This document shows positions 8,133 through 14,936 of a stretch of 16,286 nt of DNA, piece by piece. This DNA is from DATLFP01 sp035540955. Lineage in GTDB: Bacteria; Actinomycetota; Acidimicrobiia; Acidimicrobiales; CADCSY01. The notes under the pieces were generated by a model, which was not told where the DNA came from, ran no database searches, and was given only the letters and a program-made list of their open reading frames with translations. The translations under genes and the position numbers were made by a program. The number at the start of each line of letters is the position of its first letter. The first letter of the stretch is position 1. The stretch spans positions 1 to 16,286 of the forward strand of contig DATLFP010000204.1 in NCBI GenBank assembly GCA_035540955.1. The letters are read 5' to 3'.

Positions 8133-8735
8133 GTGTCCCAGGGAGTCGAGCCCCGCCCGTCTCGCCTGTCCCGCGAGGAGCGCCGGGAGCACCTCCTCGA
8201 CGTGGCCGCCCAGCTGATCCTCGACAAGGGGATCGAGGCGGTCACGATGGAGGGCGTCGCCGCCGCCGCCGGGGTGAGCAAGGGTCTCGGCTACGCCTAC
8301 TTCTCCAACAGCAACACCCTCCTGCGGGCCCTGCTGGAGCGCGAGGTGGGCAAGCTCAACCGGCGCATCGCCGCCGCCTTCGGCCGGGAGACCGACTTCG
8401 AGGGCCGGCTCCGGGCGACCATCCACGCCTGGTTCGACCACGTGGCCGAGCACGGGATCCTGATGGGCCGTCTCCTCGAGGCCACCCGCAACGACGGCCC
8501 CCACGTCGAGGCCCGCAACGCCTACAACCGCTTCAACGAGCAGTGGTGGGCCGATCTCGCCGAGCGCGAGCTCGGGGTGCCGAACGGCCGAGGCCAGATC
8601 GCCACCGCCATCATCCTCGCCGGCCTCCAGGGTGTGGTCCGCCGCTGGACCGAGTGCGACGACTCCCGCGAGGAGCTCGAAGAGGTGTTCATGCGGGTCG
8701 CCATGGGCGGGATGCGCAACCTCCAGGAGGACTAG
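8133..8735 (+). CDS. TetR-family transcriptional regulator
   Basis: The 200-residue protein starts at GTG 8133, just after a leaderless -10. The open frame continues far upstream through the dehydrogenase gene, but that part is antisense and not protein-like. Residues 13-62 hold the helix-turn-helix: REERREHLLDVAAQLILDKG, then VTMEGVAAAAGVSKGLGYAYFSN, the typical TetR recognition region. The remainder (about 65-200) is a helical ligand-binding domain containing AWFDHVAEHGILMGRLLEA. It is divergent from the acyl-CoA dehydrogenase across 60 bp with a palindrome, so repression of that gene relieved by an acyl-CoA or related ligand is the natural model; the ligand is inferred from context only. 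Confidence 0.93.
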   Translation: MSQGVEPRPSRLSREERREHLLDVAAQLILDKGIEAVTMEGVAAAAGVSKGLGYAYFSNSNTLLRALLEREVGKLNRRIAAAFGRETDFEGRLRATIHAWFDHVAEHGILMGRLLEATRNDGPHVEARNAYNRFNEQWWADLAERELGVPNGRGQIATAIILAGLQGVVRRWTECDDSREELEEVFMRVAMGGMRNLQED

Positions 8736-8762
8736 GCCAATCGCCCGGCTGTCGCGCCGACA

Positions 8763-8809
8763 TTCTTGGAGCAACCGAGCGCGCTCTACACGTCTGGGTG
8801 CTCCAAGAA
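8763..8809. repeat. Perfect 11-bp inverted repeat with 25-nt spacer between converging genes
   Basis: TTCTTGGAGCA (8763-8773) is exactly repeated as its reverse complement TGCTCCAAGAA (8799-8809). The 25-nt spacer contains the self-complementary decamer GAGCGCGCTC (8777-8786). The element lies between the TetR stop (8735) and the GHMP kinase stop (8829), so a bidirectional terminator is the simplest reading. The long loop, the AT-richer arm ends and the absence of a T-tract are unusual for that, so an operator or recombination-type site is not excluded. Confidence 0.7.
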
Positions 8810-8828
8810 CGAAGTGGCCGATGCCGGC

Positions 8829-9710
8829 TCAGCGGGTGACCCGGACGCCCTGCCGCGAGAGGCGCAGGTCGAGCACCGTGCCGACGGGCACCTCGGGCCG
8901 CCGGTCGCCGCACACGATCGTCACCGTGCCGCCCGGTCCGCCGGCGCCGTTCACCTTCCAGCCGAGGGCGCCGCTCGTCGCCGCCGCATCGAGCAGCGCC
9001 TGGGCGGCGTCGCTCACGAGCGCCGGATGCAGGGCCCGTTGGGCCTCGGTGTTGGCCACGAGGGCACCGCCGTAGGCGGTCAGGTCCCCGGCCGAGAGGG
9101 CGACGGCGGCGGCCCGGGCGCACGCCCGGAGGTCCTCGAGCGCAGAGGGGTCGGTGGCGAGGCCGGTGATGACCTCGTCGTGGACGGTCGAGGAGCGGTG
9201 CTCGCCGAGGAACACGGTGAGGAGCCGGCCGTCCAGCGCCCGCCAGGCGGCGGGGGGCACCGCGATCGAACCCCGGCGGGCCGAGGGGTAGTCGACCTCG
9301 ATCCAGGATGCGCCACCGTGCGCGGCCGCGGCCTGGTCCTGCACGCCGCTCTGCAGCCCGAGGCGCTCGGTCTCGACCCGGTGGGCACGGGCCGCCAGCT
9401 CGCCCCGGGGCACCCCCAGCGCGGCGAGCAGCGCGACGGTGACCGCCGCCGAGGTGCCGAGCGACGAGCCCGGCGGCACACCGGACCGCACGTCGATGTG
9501 CACCCCGGTCGCCCCCGCCTCGGCGGCCACCGCCTCGAGCAGCGGGGTGGGCGGCTCGGCGAAGGTCACCTCGGCGTCGCGGCGCGCCGTCACCTCGACC
9601 CGCACCCCCGGGCGCACCGCGAGGTTGCAGACCTGGCCGGATCCGGCGAACCACGTGTCGGTCCACCCCCCGGCGTCGCACACGCGGACGGGCGCGGTGG
9701 CGACGGGCAC
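8829..9710 (-). CDS. GHMP-family sugar kinase (heptose-7-phosphate / fucose kinase-like)
   Basis: The 293-residue protein starts at GTG 9710. It carries the three GHMP motifs: APVRVCDAGGWTDTW near the N-terminus (residues 6-20, the R-x-x-x-x-GGxTD form seen in HddA/fucokinase-type kinases), the ATP loop VPPGSSLGTSAAV (78-90) and the C-terminal glycine loop KVNGAGGPGG (252-261). It should transfer phosphate from ATP to a sugar or sugar phosphate. The acceptor is unknown; similarity is nearest to D-glycero-D-manno-heptose 7-phosphate kinase-like proteins in my judgement. No heptose, GDP-sugar or capsule genes are adjacent. It is divergent from the acyl-CoA synthetase and shares a 13-bp palindromic promoter with it. 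No Shine-Dalgarno is needed, because the -10 lies 6 nt before the start. Confidence 0.85.
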   Translation of the reverse strand: MPVATAPVRVCDAGGWTDTWFAGSGQVCNLAVRPGVRVEVTARRDAEVTFAEPPTPLLEAVAAEAGATGVHIDVRSGVPPGSSLGTSAAVTVALLAALGVPRGELAARAHRVETERLGLQSGVQDQAAAAHGGASWIEVDYPSARRGSIAVPPAAWRALDGRLLTVFLGEHRSSTVHDEVITGLATDPSALEDLRACARAAAVALSAGDLTAYGGALVANTEAQRALHPALVSDAAQALLDAAATSGALGWKVNGAGGPGGTVTIVCGDRRPEVPVGTVLDLRLSRQGVRVTR

Positions 9711-9712
9711 TT

Positions 9713-9725
9713 CCGTAAGGTACGG
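9713..9725. promoter_or_regulatory. Palindromic divergent promoter core (CCGTA-AGG-TACGG) with two opposed -10 boxes
   Basis: CCGTA (9713-9717) and TACGG (9721-9725) are exact reverse complements around AGG. On the minus strand TACCTT (9722-9717) ends 6 nt before the GHMP kinase GTG, a leaderless arrangement. On the plus strand TAAGGT (9716-9721) also fits TANNNT and would give a leader of roughly 25 nt for the acyl-CoA synthetase. The two -10 boxes overlap almost completely, so the promoters should exclude each other. No good -35 is visible on either strand. Confidence 0.5.
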
Positions 9726-9741
9726 CCCGCATTCCGGACTC

Positions 9742-9750
9742 AGGGGGAGA
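9742..9750 (+). promoter_or_regulatory. Ribosome binding site AGGGGGAGA for the acyl-CoA synthetase
   Basis: This purine-rich stretch lies just before the ATG at 9753 and complements the 16S rRNA 3' end through GGAG. It supports that start over in-frame codons further upstream. It is one of the few recognisable Shine-Dalgarno sequences in the window; most other non-overlapping starts look leaderless. Confidence 0.7.
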
Positions 9751-9752
9751 CG

Positions 9753-11372
9753 ATGGATCAGGCCACCGCGGCGGCGTCGGGGATGACGCTGGCGTTCCAC
9801 GCCGAGCAGGCGCCCGATCGCATGGCGATCATCAGCGAGCACGGCAACCGGACCTTCGCCGCGCTCAACGCCAACGCCAACCGGCTGGCCCGCGTGCTGC
9901 GCGCTCGGGGCGTGGGCGTGGGCGACTCGGTCTCGCTCGTGTGCGCCAACCGTCCCGAGTTCGCCGAGGCGCTGGCCGCCTGCACCCGCATCGGGGTCCG
10001 CCTCACCACGGTCAACTGGCACCTCACCGGCGAGGAGATGGGCTACATCCTCGACAACTCCGACGCCAAGGCAGTGATCGGCGACGCCCGCTTCGCCGCC
10101 GCGCTGCGGGCGGCGGTCGAGCTCGCCCCCAACCTGGAGACGAGGATCGCCATCGGGTCGATCGAGGGGTTCGACGACTACGACAAGGTCATCGCCCCGG
10201 AGTCCGGCTCCGACATCGACGACCCGGTGCTCGGCCGCACCATGCTCTACACGTCGGGCACCACCGGCCGGCCCAAGGGCGTCGACCGGCCACCGGCCGC
10301 CCAGCGAGAGGCGAACGCCGCCAAGGAGAGCTCCGACATCCCCGACGCCGGCGTGTCCCTGGCGCTGTCGGTCGGCGGGGCCGCCCGGCAGAACGGCGCC
10401 GCCGGCGACCGCCACCTGTGCACGGGGCCGCTGTACCACGCCGCGCCCCTCGCCTTCTCCCTCTCCGGGCCGCTCGCCGCCGGGTGCGGCGTGGTCCTGA
10501 TGGACGGGTGGTCGGCGGAGGAGACGCTGCGCCTCGTCGACGAGCACAAGGTGACCCACACCCACATGGTCGCCACGATGTTCCACCGGCTGCTCGCCCT
10601 CCCCGACGAGGTGAAGGCGCGCTACGACCTGTCCTCGCTCCGGTTCATCGTCCACGGCGCGGCACCGTGCCCGGTGGCGGTGAAGAAGGCCCTCATGGAG
10701 TGGTTGGGCCCGATCGTCTACGAGTACTACGCGGCGACCGAGGGCGGAGGCACCTTCGTCGGGCCCGACGACTGGCTCACCAAGCCGGGCACGGTGGGCA
10801 AGCCCTTTCATCCCGCCCTCATGCAGATCCACGACGCCGAGGGGAACGTGCTGGGTCCGAACGAGATCGGCACGGTGTACATGCGGGCCCCGTCGACCGG
10901 TCGGTTCCGCTACTACAAGGACGACGACAAGACGGCCAGCTCGTACCGGGGCGACTACTTCACCCTCGGCGACCACGGCTACCTCGACGACGACGGTTAC
11001 CTGTTCCTCACCGGCCGCAGCGCCGAGCTCATCATCTCGGGCGGCGTGAACATCTATCCCGCCGAGGTCGACGCCGTGCTGCTCACGCACCCGGCCGTCG
11101 GGGACGCCGGCACCATCGGCATCCCCAACGACGAGTGGGGCGAGGAGGTCAAGGCGGTCATCGAGCTCAAGGAGGGCGTGGAGGGCACGCCCGAGCTGGC
11201 GGCCGAGATCCTCGCGTTCGCCAAGGAGCGCCTGGCGAGCTTCAAGTGCCCCCGCACGATCGACTTCGTCGCCGAGCTGCCGCGCCACGACAACGGCAAG
11301 CTCTACCGGCGCAAGCTCCGCGAGCTCTACGTGTCGGACGAGGACCCCACAGGGCACAAGCGCGCCGTCTGA
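9753..11372 (+). CDS. Acyl-CoA synthetase (FadD-like, ANL superfamily)
   Basis: The 539-residue enzyme activates a carboxylic acid to acyl-AMP and then acyl-CoA in the cytoplasm. Visible motifs are the P-loop-like YTSGTTGRPKG (166-176), LYHAAP, the adenylate-binding YEYYAATEGG, the hinge region GDYFTLGDHGYLDDDGYLFLTGR, GGVNIYPAEVD, and the C-terminal LPRHDNGKLYRRKL, where the Lys in GKL is the expected adenylation lysine. About 50 residues between the P-loop and LYHAAP (DRPPAAQREANAAKESSD onward) are longer than in short-chain synthetases and resemble mycobacterial FadD proteins. The start is set by the Shine-Dalgarno; the frame upstream lies antisense to the GHMP kinase. It probably feeds beta-oxidation with the dehydrogenases nearby. 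Chain specificity is unknown. Confidence 0.93.
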   Translation: MDQATAAASGMTLAFHAEQAPDRMAIISEHGNRTFAALNANANRLARVLRARGVGVGDSVSLVCANRPEFAEALAACTRIGVRLTTVNWHLTGEEMGYILDNSDAKAVIGDARFAAALRAAVELAPNLETRIAIGSIEGFDDYDKVIAPESGSDIDDPVLGRTMLYTSGTTGRPKGVDRPPAAQREANAAKESSDIPDAGVSLALSVGGAARQNGAAGDRHLCTGPLYHAAPLAFSLSGPLAAGCGVVLMDGWSAEETLRLVDEHKVTHTHMVATMFHRLLALPDEVKARYDLSSLRFIVHGAAPCPVAVKKALMEWLGPIVYEYYAATEGGGTFVGPDDWLTKPGTVGKPFHPALMQIHDAEGNVLGPNEIGTVYMRAPSTGRFRYYKDDDKTASSYRGDYFTLGDHGYLDDDGYLFLTGRSAELIISGGVNIYPAEVDAVLLTHPAVGDAGTIGIPNDEWGEEVKAVIELKEGVEGTPELAAEILAFAKERLASFKCPRTIDFVAELPRHDNGKLYRRKLRELYVSDEDPTGHKRAV

Positions 11373-11426
11373 ACATGGCCGTCCGCGGTCTCCCGCCGGT
11401 CGGTCCTCGTCGCCGTGCCGGCATCG

Positions 11427-12145
11427 TCACACGGCGCCGATGCCCTCTTCCAGGGGCTCGGTGCGCCGAAGGCCGCGCTCCTCCCGCCAGATCTCGAACG
11501 CCGCGGTCGTGAGCGCCAGCCACGCCGCGCCCAGCGCGAACCCGCCGAGCACGTCGGTGATGTAGTGGACACCGAGGGCGAGGCGGGTGAACCCGATGGC
11601 GACGACGAGGCCGGCCGTGGCCCGACGGCGGTCGACCGCCACCGGGCGGGGACGAGCGGCAGCAGGACCAGGAGCAGCGCCCCGTAGGCGATGGTCGACG
11701 ACATGGCGTGCCCGGACGGGAAGCTCTTCCCCATCGCCGTCGCCACCGGCTCGTCGAGGCTGGGCCGATCCCGCCCGACGGCCACCTTCACCCAGATGTC
11801 GATGAGGCCGCCGATGACGGTCGTGGTCACGAGGTAGACCGCCAGGTGGATCCGCCGGCGCCGGAGCAGGAACAGCCCGACGGCGACGACGAGGGCGGCC
11901 AGGACGGGTGGTCGGCCGAAGAAGCTCACGACCTGGAAGCCGCCCACCACCGCCGGTTCCTCCCGCACGAGCGAGTGCAGGTGGTTGGCGGCCCAGGTGT
12001 CGACGCGGACCAGCGGGCCGTCCCGCACGACCTGGTCGAGCAGCAGGCCGAAGGGCACCGCCAGCAGGCCGAGCGCCAGCGCGTAGAGCACGATCCGGAC
12101 GCCGTAGCGCTCGGCGGCCCGCCGGGCGAGGGCCACGACCGGCAT
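11427..12145 (-). pseudogene. PAP2-superfamily phosphatase, reading frame broken by a single-base shift
   Basis: The start ATG at 12145 overlaps the lipid-kinase TGA. The first frame gives a hydrophobic multi-pass protein with phosphatase motif 1 KVAVGRDRP (residues 120-128) and motif 2 PSGH (143-146). Motif 3, TRLALGVHYITDVLGG, is in another frame that ends at 11427. The switch is needed near 11621-11623, where the minus strand reads GGG; one extra G there gives STAVGATAGLVVAIGFTRLALG and a normal 239-residue protein. As written, the first frame loses motif 3 and runs on to 11327, into the converging acyl-CoA synthetase gene. The family removes phosphate from phosphatidic acid or undecaprenyl diphosphate at the membrane. 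The cause may be a homopolymer sequencing error or a real mutation. Confidence 0.85.
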
Positions 12146-13308
12146 CAGCGGTGCGGCGCGTGCACCAGCAGGACCGGCGCCCGCTTCGACAACGACACCC
12201 GGGTCGGGAGCCGACGCAGCTCGCCGTCGAGGGCGATGGGCAGGTCGGCGTCGGCCACCAGCTCCAGCTGCGGGGCAACCCGCTGCTCGTAGACCGTGCA
12301 GCGGCCCAACCGCCCGGTGAGCACGGCGAGGAGGAGGCGCAGGCGCGCGAGGGGCCGGGCGGCGTCGACGAGCCGGATGTCGAGCCGGCCGTCGTTGAGC
12401 ACCTCCCGCCACGTGGGCGCGAAGCCCGACGGGTGGTAGCGGCCGTTGCCGATGAAGCCGAGCCACAGCCGGCGCCGGTGACCGTCGACGGTCACCTCGA
12501 CCGGCTCCGCTCGCCGCAGCACCTGCACGAGGGCGACGGCCATCGCCGGCCACTTTTCGACGCGCGCCTCGAGTCGCTCGCGCGCCTCGACGAGGTCGGT
12601 GTAGGCGCCAAAGCTCGCGGTGTTCACGAACGCGGCATCGCCGGCGGCGGCGAGATCCACGGCGACCGCCTGACCCGTCTGCAGCGCGTCGATGGCGTCG
12701 TCGATGGTGAGCAGCCCGAGGTCGCGCGCGAAGTGGTTGAGCGTTCCGGCCGGCAGCGCCAGCAGCGGCAGGCCCCGGTCGTGGGCGAGGGCGGCGGCCG
12801 CGCTCAGGGTGCCGTCGCCGCCAGCGGCCCCGAGGGCCACCGTGGCTCGGGCGGCGGCCTTGGCCAGGGCCTCGCCGACGTCGTCGTCCTCGCCGGGCTC
12901 GACGATCTCCGCCGCTGGCAGTCGCTCGGCGATGGTGGCGGCGGTGGCGGAGGACGCCGCCGACCCGGCGCCGAGGTTCACCACGATCACGACGCCGGCT
13001 CCGTCGGTGCACGGATCGACAGCGACGGTCGTGTTGTGGCGCCGCAGCTCGGCGGCGGTGCGGGGCGCCGTGGGCCACACCCGCGTGGTCAGGGCGCCGA
13101 GCGCGGCGCCGGCGACCGCGCCGACCGGGTCGCGGGCGGCGACCGCCGCCAGCGCCAGCGGGGCGCCGGCCACCGGCCGTTCGATGGCGGCGCCCGCGGC
13201 TGCCCCGGCGAGGGCGGCGCCGCGGCGGTGGCCGGGCACGAGCGCACCCAGCGCGGCGCCGAGCGCCGCCCGTCCGAGCGCCCGGCGCAGGAAGCGGTCG
13301 TGCAGCAC
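12145..13308 (-). CDS. Diacylglycerol kinase-family lipid kinase
   Basis: The 387-residue protein has an intact DAGK catalytic domain from about residue 105: VVIVVNLGAGSA (106-117), the nucleotide loop GGDGT (163-167) and LPAGTLNHFARDLG (185-198), followed by the beta-sandwich half with FIGNGRYHPSGFAP and LDGELR. It should phosphorylate diacylglycerol or a related lipid with ATP. Residues 1-85 are Ala/Gly-rich and hydrophobic, ending in AGAALGALTTRVWP, which resembles the end of the PAP2 half in known PAP2-DAGK fusion proteins. AGGAGG lies only 1 nt before the GTG at 13308, too close for normal use, so the true start could lie further in. It is translationally coupled (TGATG) to the PAP2 gene. 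Confidence 0.88.
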   Translation of the reverse strand: MLHDRFLRRALGRAALGAALGALVPGHRRGAALAGAAAGAAIERPVAGAPLALAAVAARDPVGAVAGAALGALTTRVWPTAPRTAAELRRHNTTVAVDPCTDGAGVVIVVNLGAGSAASSATAATIAERLPAAEIVEPGEDDDVGEALAKAAARATVALGAAGGDGTLSAAAALAHDRGLPLLALPAGTLNHFARDLGLLTIDDAIDALQTGQAVAVDLAAAGDAAFVNTASFGAYTDLVEARERLEARVEKWPAMAVALVQVLRRAEPVEVTVDGHRRRLWLGFIGNGRYHPSGFAPTWREVLNDGRLDIRLVDAARPLARLRLLLAVLTGRLGRCTVYEQRVAPQLELVADADLPIALDGELRRLPTRVSLSKRAPVLLVHAPHR

Positions 13309-13347
13309 GCCTCCTCTTACCCGCCGTCGGCCGGCCCAGACGGCCCG

Positions 13348-13361
13348 GTTCGCCGTTCGCC
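13348..13361 (+). repeat. Tandem heptamer GTTCGCC x2 in the divergent intergenic region
   Basis: GTTCGCC is present at 13348-13354 and again immediately at 13355-13361, inside the 81-bp gap between the divergent lipid kinase and NuoF-like genes. It might be a regulator site, but a 7-bp tandem repeat can arise by chance in such GC-rich sequence. No strong promoter was recognised in this gap; CAGGGT (13372-13377) is a weak -10 candidate for the NuoF-like gene. Confidence 0.35.
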
Positions 13362-13389
13362 GGGATCGCGGGCAGGGTAGGCGGTGACC

Positions 13390-14751
13390 ATGAGCACCTT
13401 CCTGCTCCCTCGCGCACCCGTGCCGTCGCTCGACGACTGGCTCGCGACCGACGTCGGGGGGGCCGGGATCGAGCGGGCCCAGTCGATCGGCCCGGCCGCC
13501 ACCCGCGAGATGATCCTGCAGGCCGGTCTCCGGGGACGGGGCGGCGGGGGTTTCCCCACCGGCCGGAAGTGGGCGTCCATCGCCGGCGAGGGGGCGGGCC
13601 GGCGGTTCGTCGCGTGCAACGCCGCCGAGGGCGAGCCGGGGACGTTCAAGGACCGGGCCCTGATGCGGGCCAACCCCTACCAGCTGGTCGAGGGCGTGAT
13701 CATCGCCGCCTTCGCCGTGGGCGCCGAGCGGGCCTACATCTGCTTGAAGGAGTCCTTCGCCGAGGAGCGGGCGCGGGTCACCGCCGCCGTCGCCGAGATG
13801 CAGGCCGCCGGGATCTGCCACGACTGCGAGATCGCCGTCGTCGCCGGACCGGGCGAGTACCTCTTCGGCGAGGAGAAGGCGATGCTCGAGGTGATCGAGG
13901 GACGATCCCCGCTCCCCCGCCTGTTCCCCCCGCACGAGCAGGGCCTCTTCGCCACCGCCTCGGTGTCGGGATGGGAGGGTGCGAGCGGGCCGGCGGGGGA
14001 CGTGTCGAACCCGACGCTCGTGAACAACTGCGAGACCCTCTCGAACGTCCCGTGGATCCTCGCCCGCGGCGCCGAGTGGTTCCGCTCGATGGGCACCGAC
14101 GAGTCGCCGGGCACGGTGGTGGCGACGGTGGTGGGCGACGTGATCGCTCCCGATGTCGGTGAGATCGAGCTCGGCACCTCTCTCGGCGACGTCATCGACG
14201 CCGTCGGCAGCGGGGTGGCGCCGGGACGGTCGGTGAAGGCGGTCCTCTCGGGCGTGGCCAACGAGGTGATGACCGCCGACGCCTTGAGCGCACCGGTCAC
14301 CTACGAGGGCATCCCGATGGGGGCCGCCGGGTTCATCGTCCTCGACGACACCGCGTGCATGGTGCAGGCGGCGATGAACTGCTCCCGGTTCCTGTACGTC
14401 GAGTCCTGCGGGCAGTGCCCGCCGTGCAAGCGCGGCTCGGGCGAGATCACGCAGCGGCTCGAGCGGATCGAGGGCGGCGCCGGCACGCCCGACGACGTCG
14501 AGGAGATCGCCCGGTGGCTGCAGCGGGTGACCGACGGCAACCGCTGCTATCTGGCCGTCGAGGAGCGGGTGGTGGTCACCAGCATCATGCAGGCCTTCGC
14601 CGACGAGGTCGCCGAGCACGTCTCCCTGGGCCGCTGCCCCCGACCTCGCAAGCTGCCGATGTGGACCCTCACCGACCTGCGCGACGGCGTGGCCACCTAC
14701 GACGAGTCGTTCTGGCGCAAGCGGGCCGACTGGACCTACGACCCGGCCTGA
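13390..14751 (+). CDS. NuoF-like NADH-binding iron-sulfur flavoprotein (complex I 51 kDa subunit family), solitary
   Basis: From the ATG at 13390 (a GTG at 13384 is also possible) the product has 453 residues. It contains the NADH/FMN glycine loop GLRGRGGGGFPTG (46-58), CNAAEGEPGTFKDR (76-89), NNCETLSNVP and the [4Fe-4S] motif SCGQCPPC (Cys340, Cys343, Cys346) with the fourth ligand Cys386. These residues define the diaphorase subunit shared by complex I, bidirectional hydrogenases and NAD-linked formate dehydrogenases, which takes electrons from NADH through FMN. No NuoE, NuoG, hydrogenase or formate dehydrogenase gene is next to it, so it is probably not the housekeeping complex I subunit. 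It may pass electrons to a ferredoxin or an oxidoreductase encoded elsewhere. It is divergent from the lipid kinase. Confidence 0.9.
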   Translation: MSTFLLPRAPVPSLDDWLATDVGGAGIERAQSIGPAATREMILQAGLRGRGGGGFPTGRKWASIAGEGAGRRFVACNAAEGEPGTFKDRALMRANPYQLVEGVIIAAFAVGAERAYICLKESFAEERARVTAAVAEMQAAGICHDCEIAVVAGPGEYLFGEEKAMLEVIEGRSPLPRLFPPHEQGLFATASVSGWEGASGPAGDVSNPTLVNNCETLSNVPWILARGAEWFRSMGTDESPGTVVATVVGDVIAPDVGEIELGTSLGDVIDAVGSGVAPGRSVKAVLSGVANEVMTADALSAPVTYEGIPMGAAGFIVLDDTACMVQAAMNCSRFLYVESCGQCPPCKRGSGEITQRLERIEGGAGTPDDVEEIARWLQRVTDGNRCYLAVEERVVVTSIMQAFADEVAEHVSLGRCPRPRKLPMWTLTDLRDGVATYDESFWRKRADWTYDPA

Positions 14752-14754
14752 GCC

Positions 14755-14770
14755 GCCGACCCGCGTCGGC
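14755..14770. terminator. Small hairpin between the NuoF-like gene and the converging tRNA
   Basis: GCCGAC (14755-14760) and GTCGGC (14765-14770) are exact reverse complements with a 4-nt loop. The hairpin lies just after the NuoF-like stop and 4 nt beyond the tRNA 3' end, so it could end both transcripts. The stem is only 6 bp and there is no T-tract. Confidence 0.45.
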
Positions 14771-14774
14771 CTGC

Positions 14775-14851
14775 TGGTGGGCGATGAGGGATTCGAACCC
14801 CCGACCCCCTGCGCGTCATGCAGGTGCTCTAACCAACTGAGCTAATCGCCC
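14775..14851 (-). tRNA. tRNA-Val (anticodon GAC), CCA end encoded
   Basis: On the minus strand the sequence from 14851 to 14778 folds into a standard 74-nt cloverleaf: acceptor GGGCGAT paired with ATCGCCC, D arm GCTC/GAGC, anticodon stem CCTGC/GCAGG with 7-nt loop ATGACGC, a 5-nt variable loop and a T arm containing GTTCGAAT. The anticodon is GAC, with U33 before it and G37 after it, so it reads GUC and GUU valine codons. The discriminator base is A and CCA is encoded at 14777-14775. Confidence 0.96.
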
Positions 14852-14924
14852 GTGCGAGGCGAGCCAGGGTACAGGACGCGCCCTGGGGCGAGGTTCCGGG
14901 CGGCACCAGCTCGGGGCGCGGCGG

Positions 14925-14930
14925 CAAGAT
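14925..14930 (+). promoter_or_regulatory. Possible leaderless -10 (CAAGAT) for the downstream methyltransferase
   Basis: CAAGAT ends 6 nt before the ATG at 14937 and differs from TANNNT in the first base. No -35 or Shine-Dalgarno is visible. It is proposed mainly because the spacing equals that of the other leaderless starts in this window. Confidence 0.3.
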
Positions 14931-14936
14931 GGCGCC

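Noticed and set aside
8766..9752. N-terminal extension of the acyl-CoA synthetase frame
   Set aside because: It is antisense to the GHMP kinase; the Shine-Dalgarno at 9742-9750 and the family alignment begin at 9753.
11395..11422. Possible hairpin GCCGG / CCGGC between the converging acyl-CoA synthetase and PAP2 genes
   Set aside because: Five GC pairs around an 18-nt loop are not enough to call a terminator.
13384..13392. GTG at 13384 as the NuoF-like start, with CAGGGT as a -10
   Set aside because: It cannot be excluded, but it adds only two residues and the -10 lacks the TA; the ATG at 13390 was kept.
12145..14619. Upstream extension of the lipid kinase frame to 14619
   Set aside because: The extension runs antisense through the NuoF-like gene and has no homology-like content; the DAGK protein begins near 13308.
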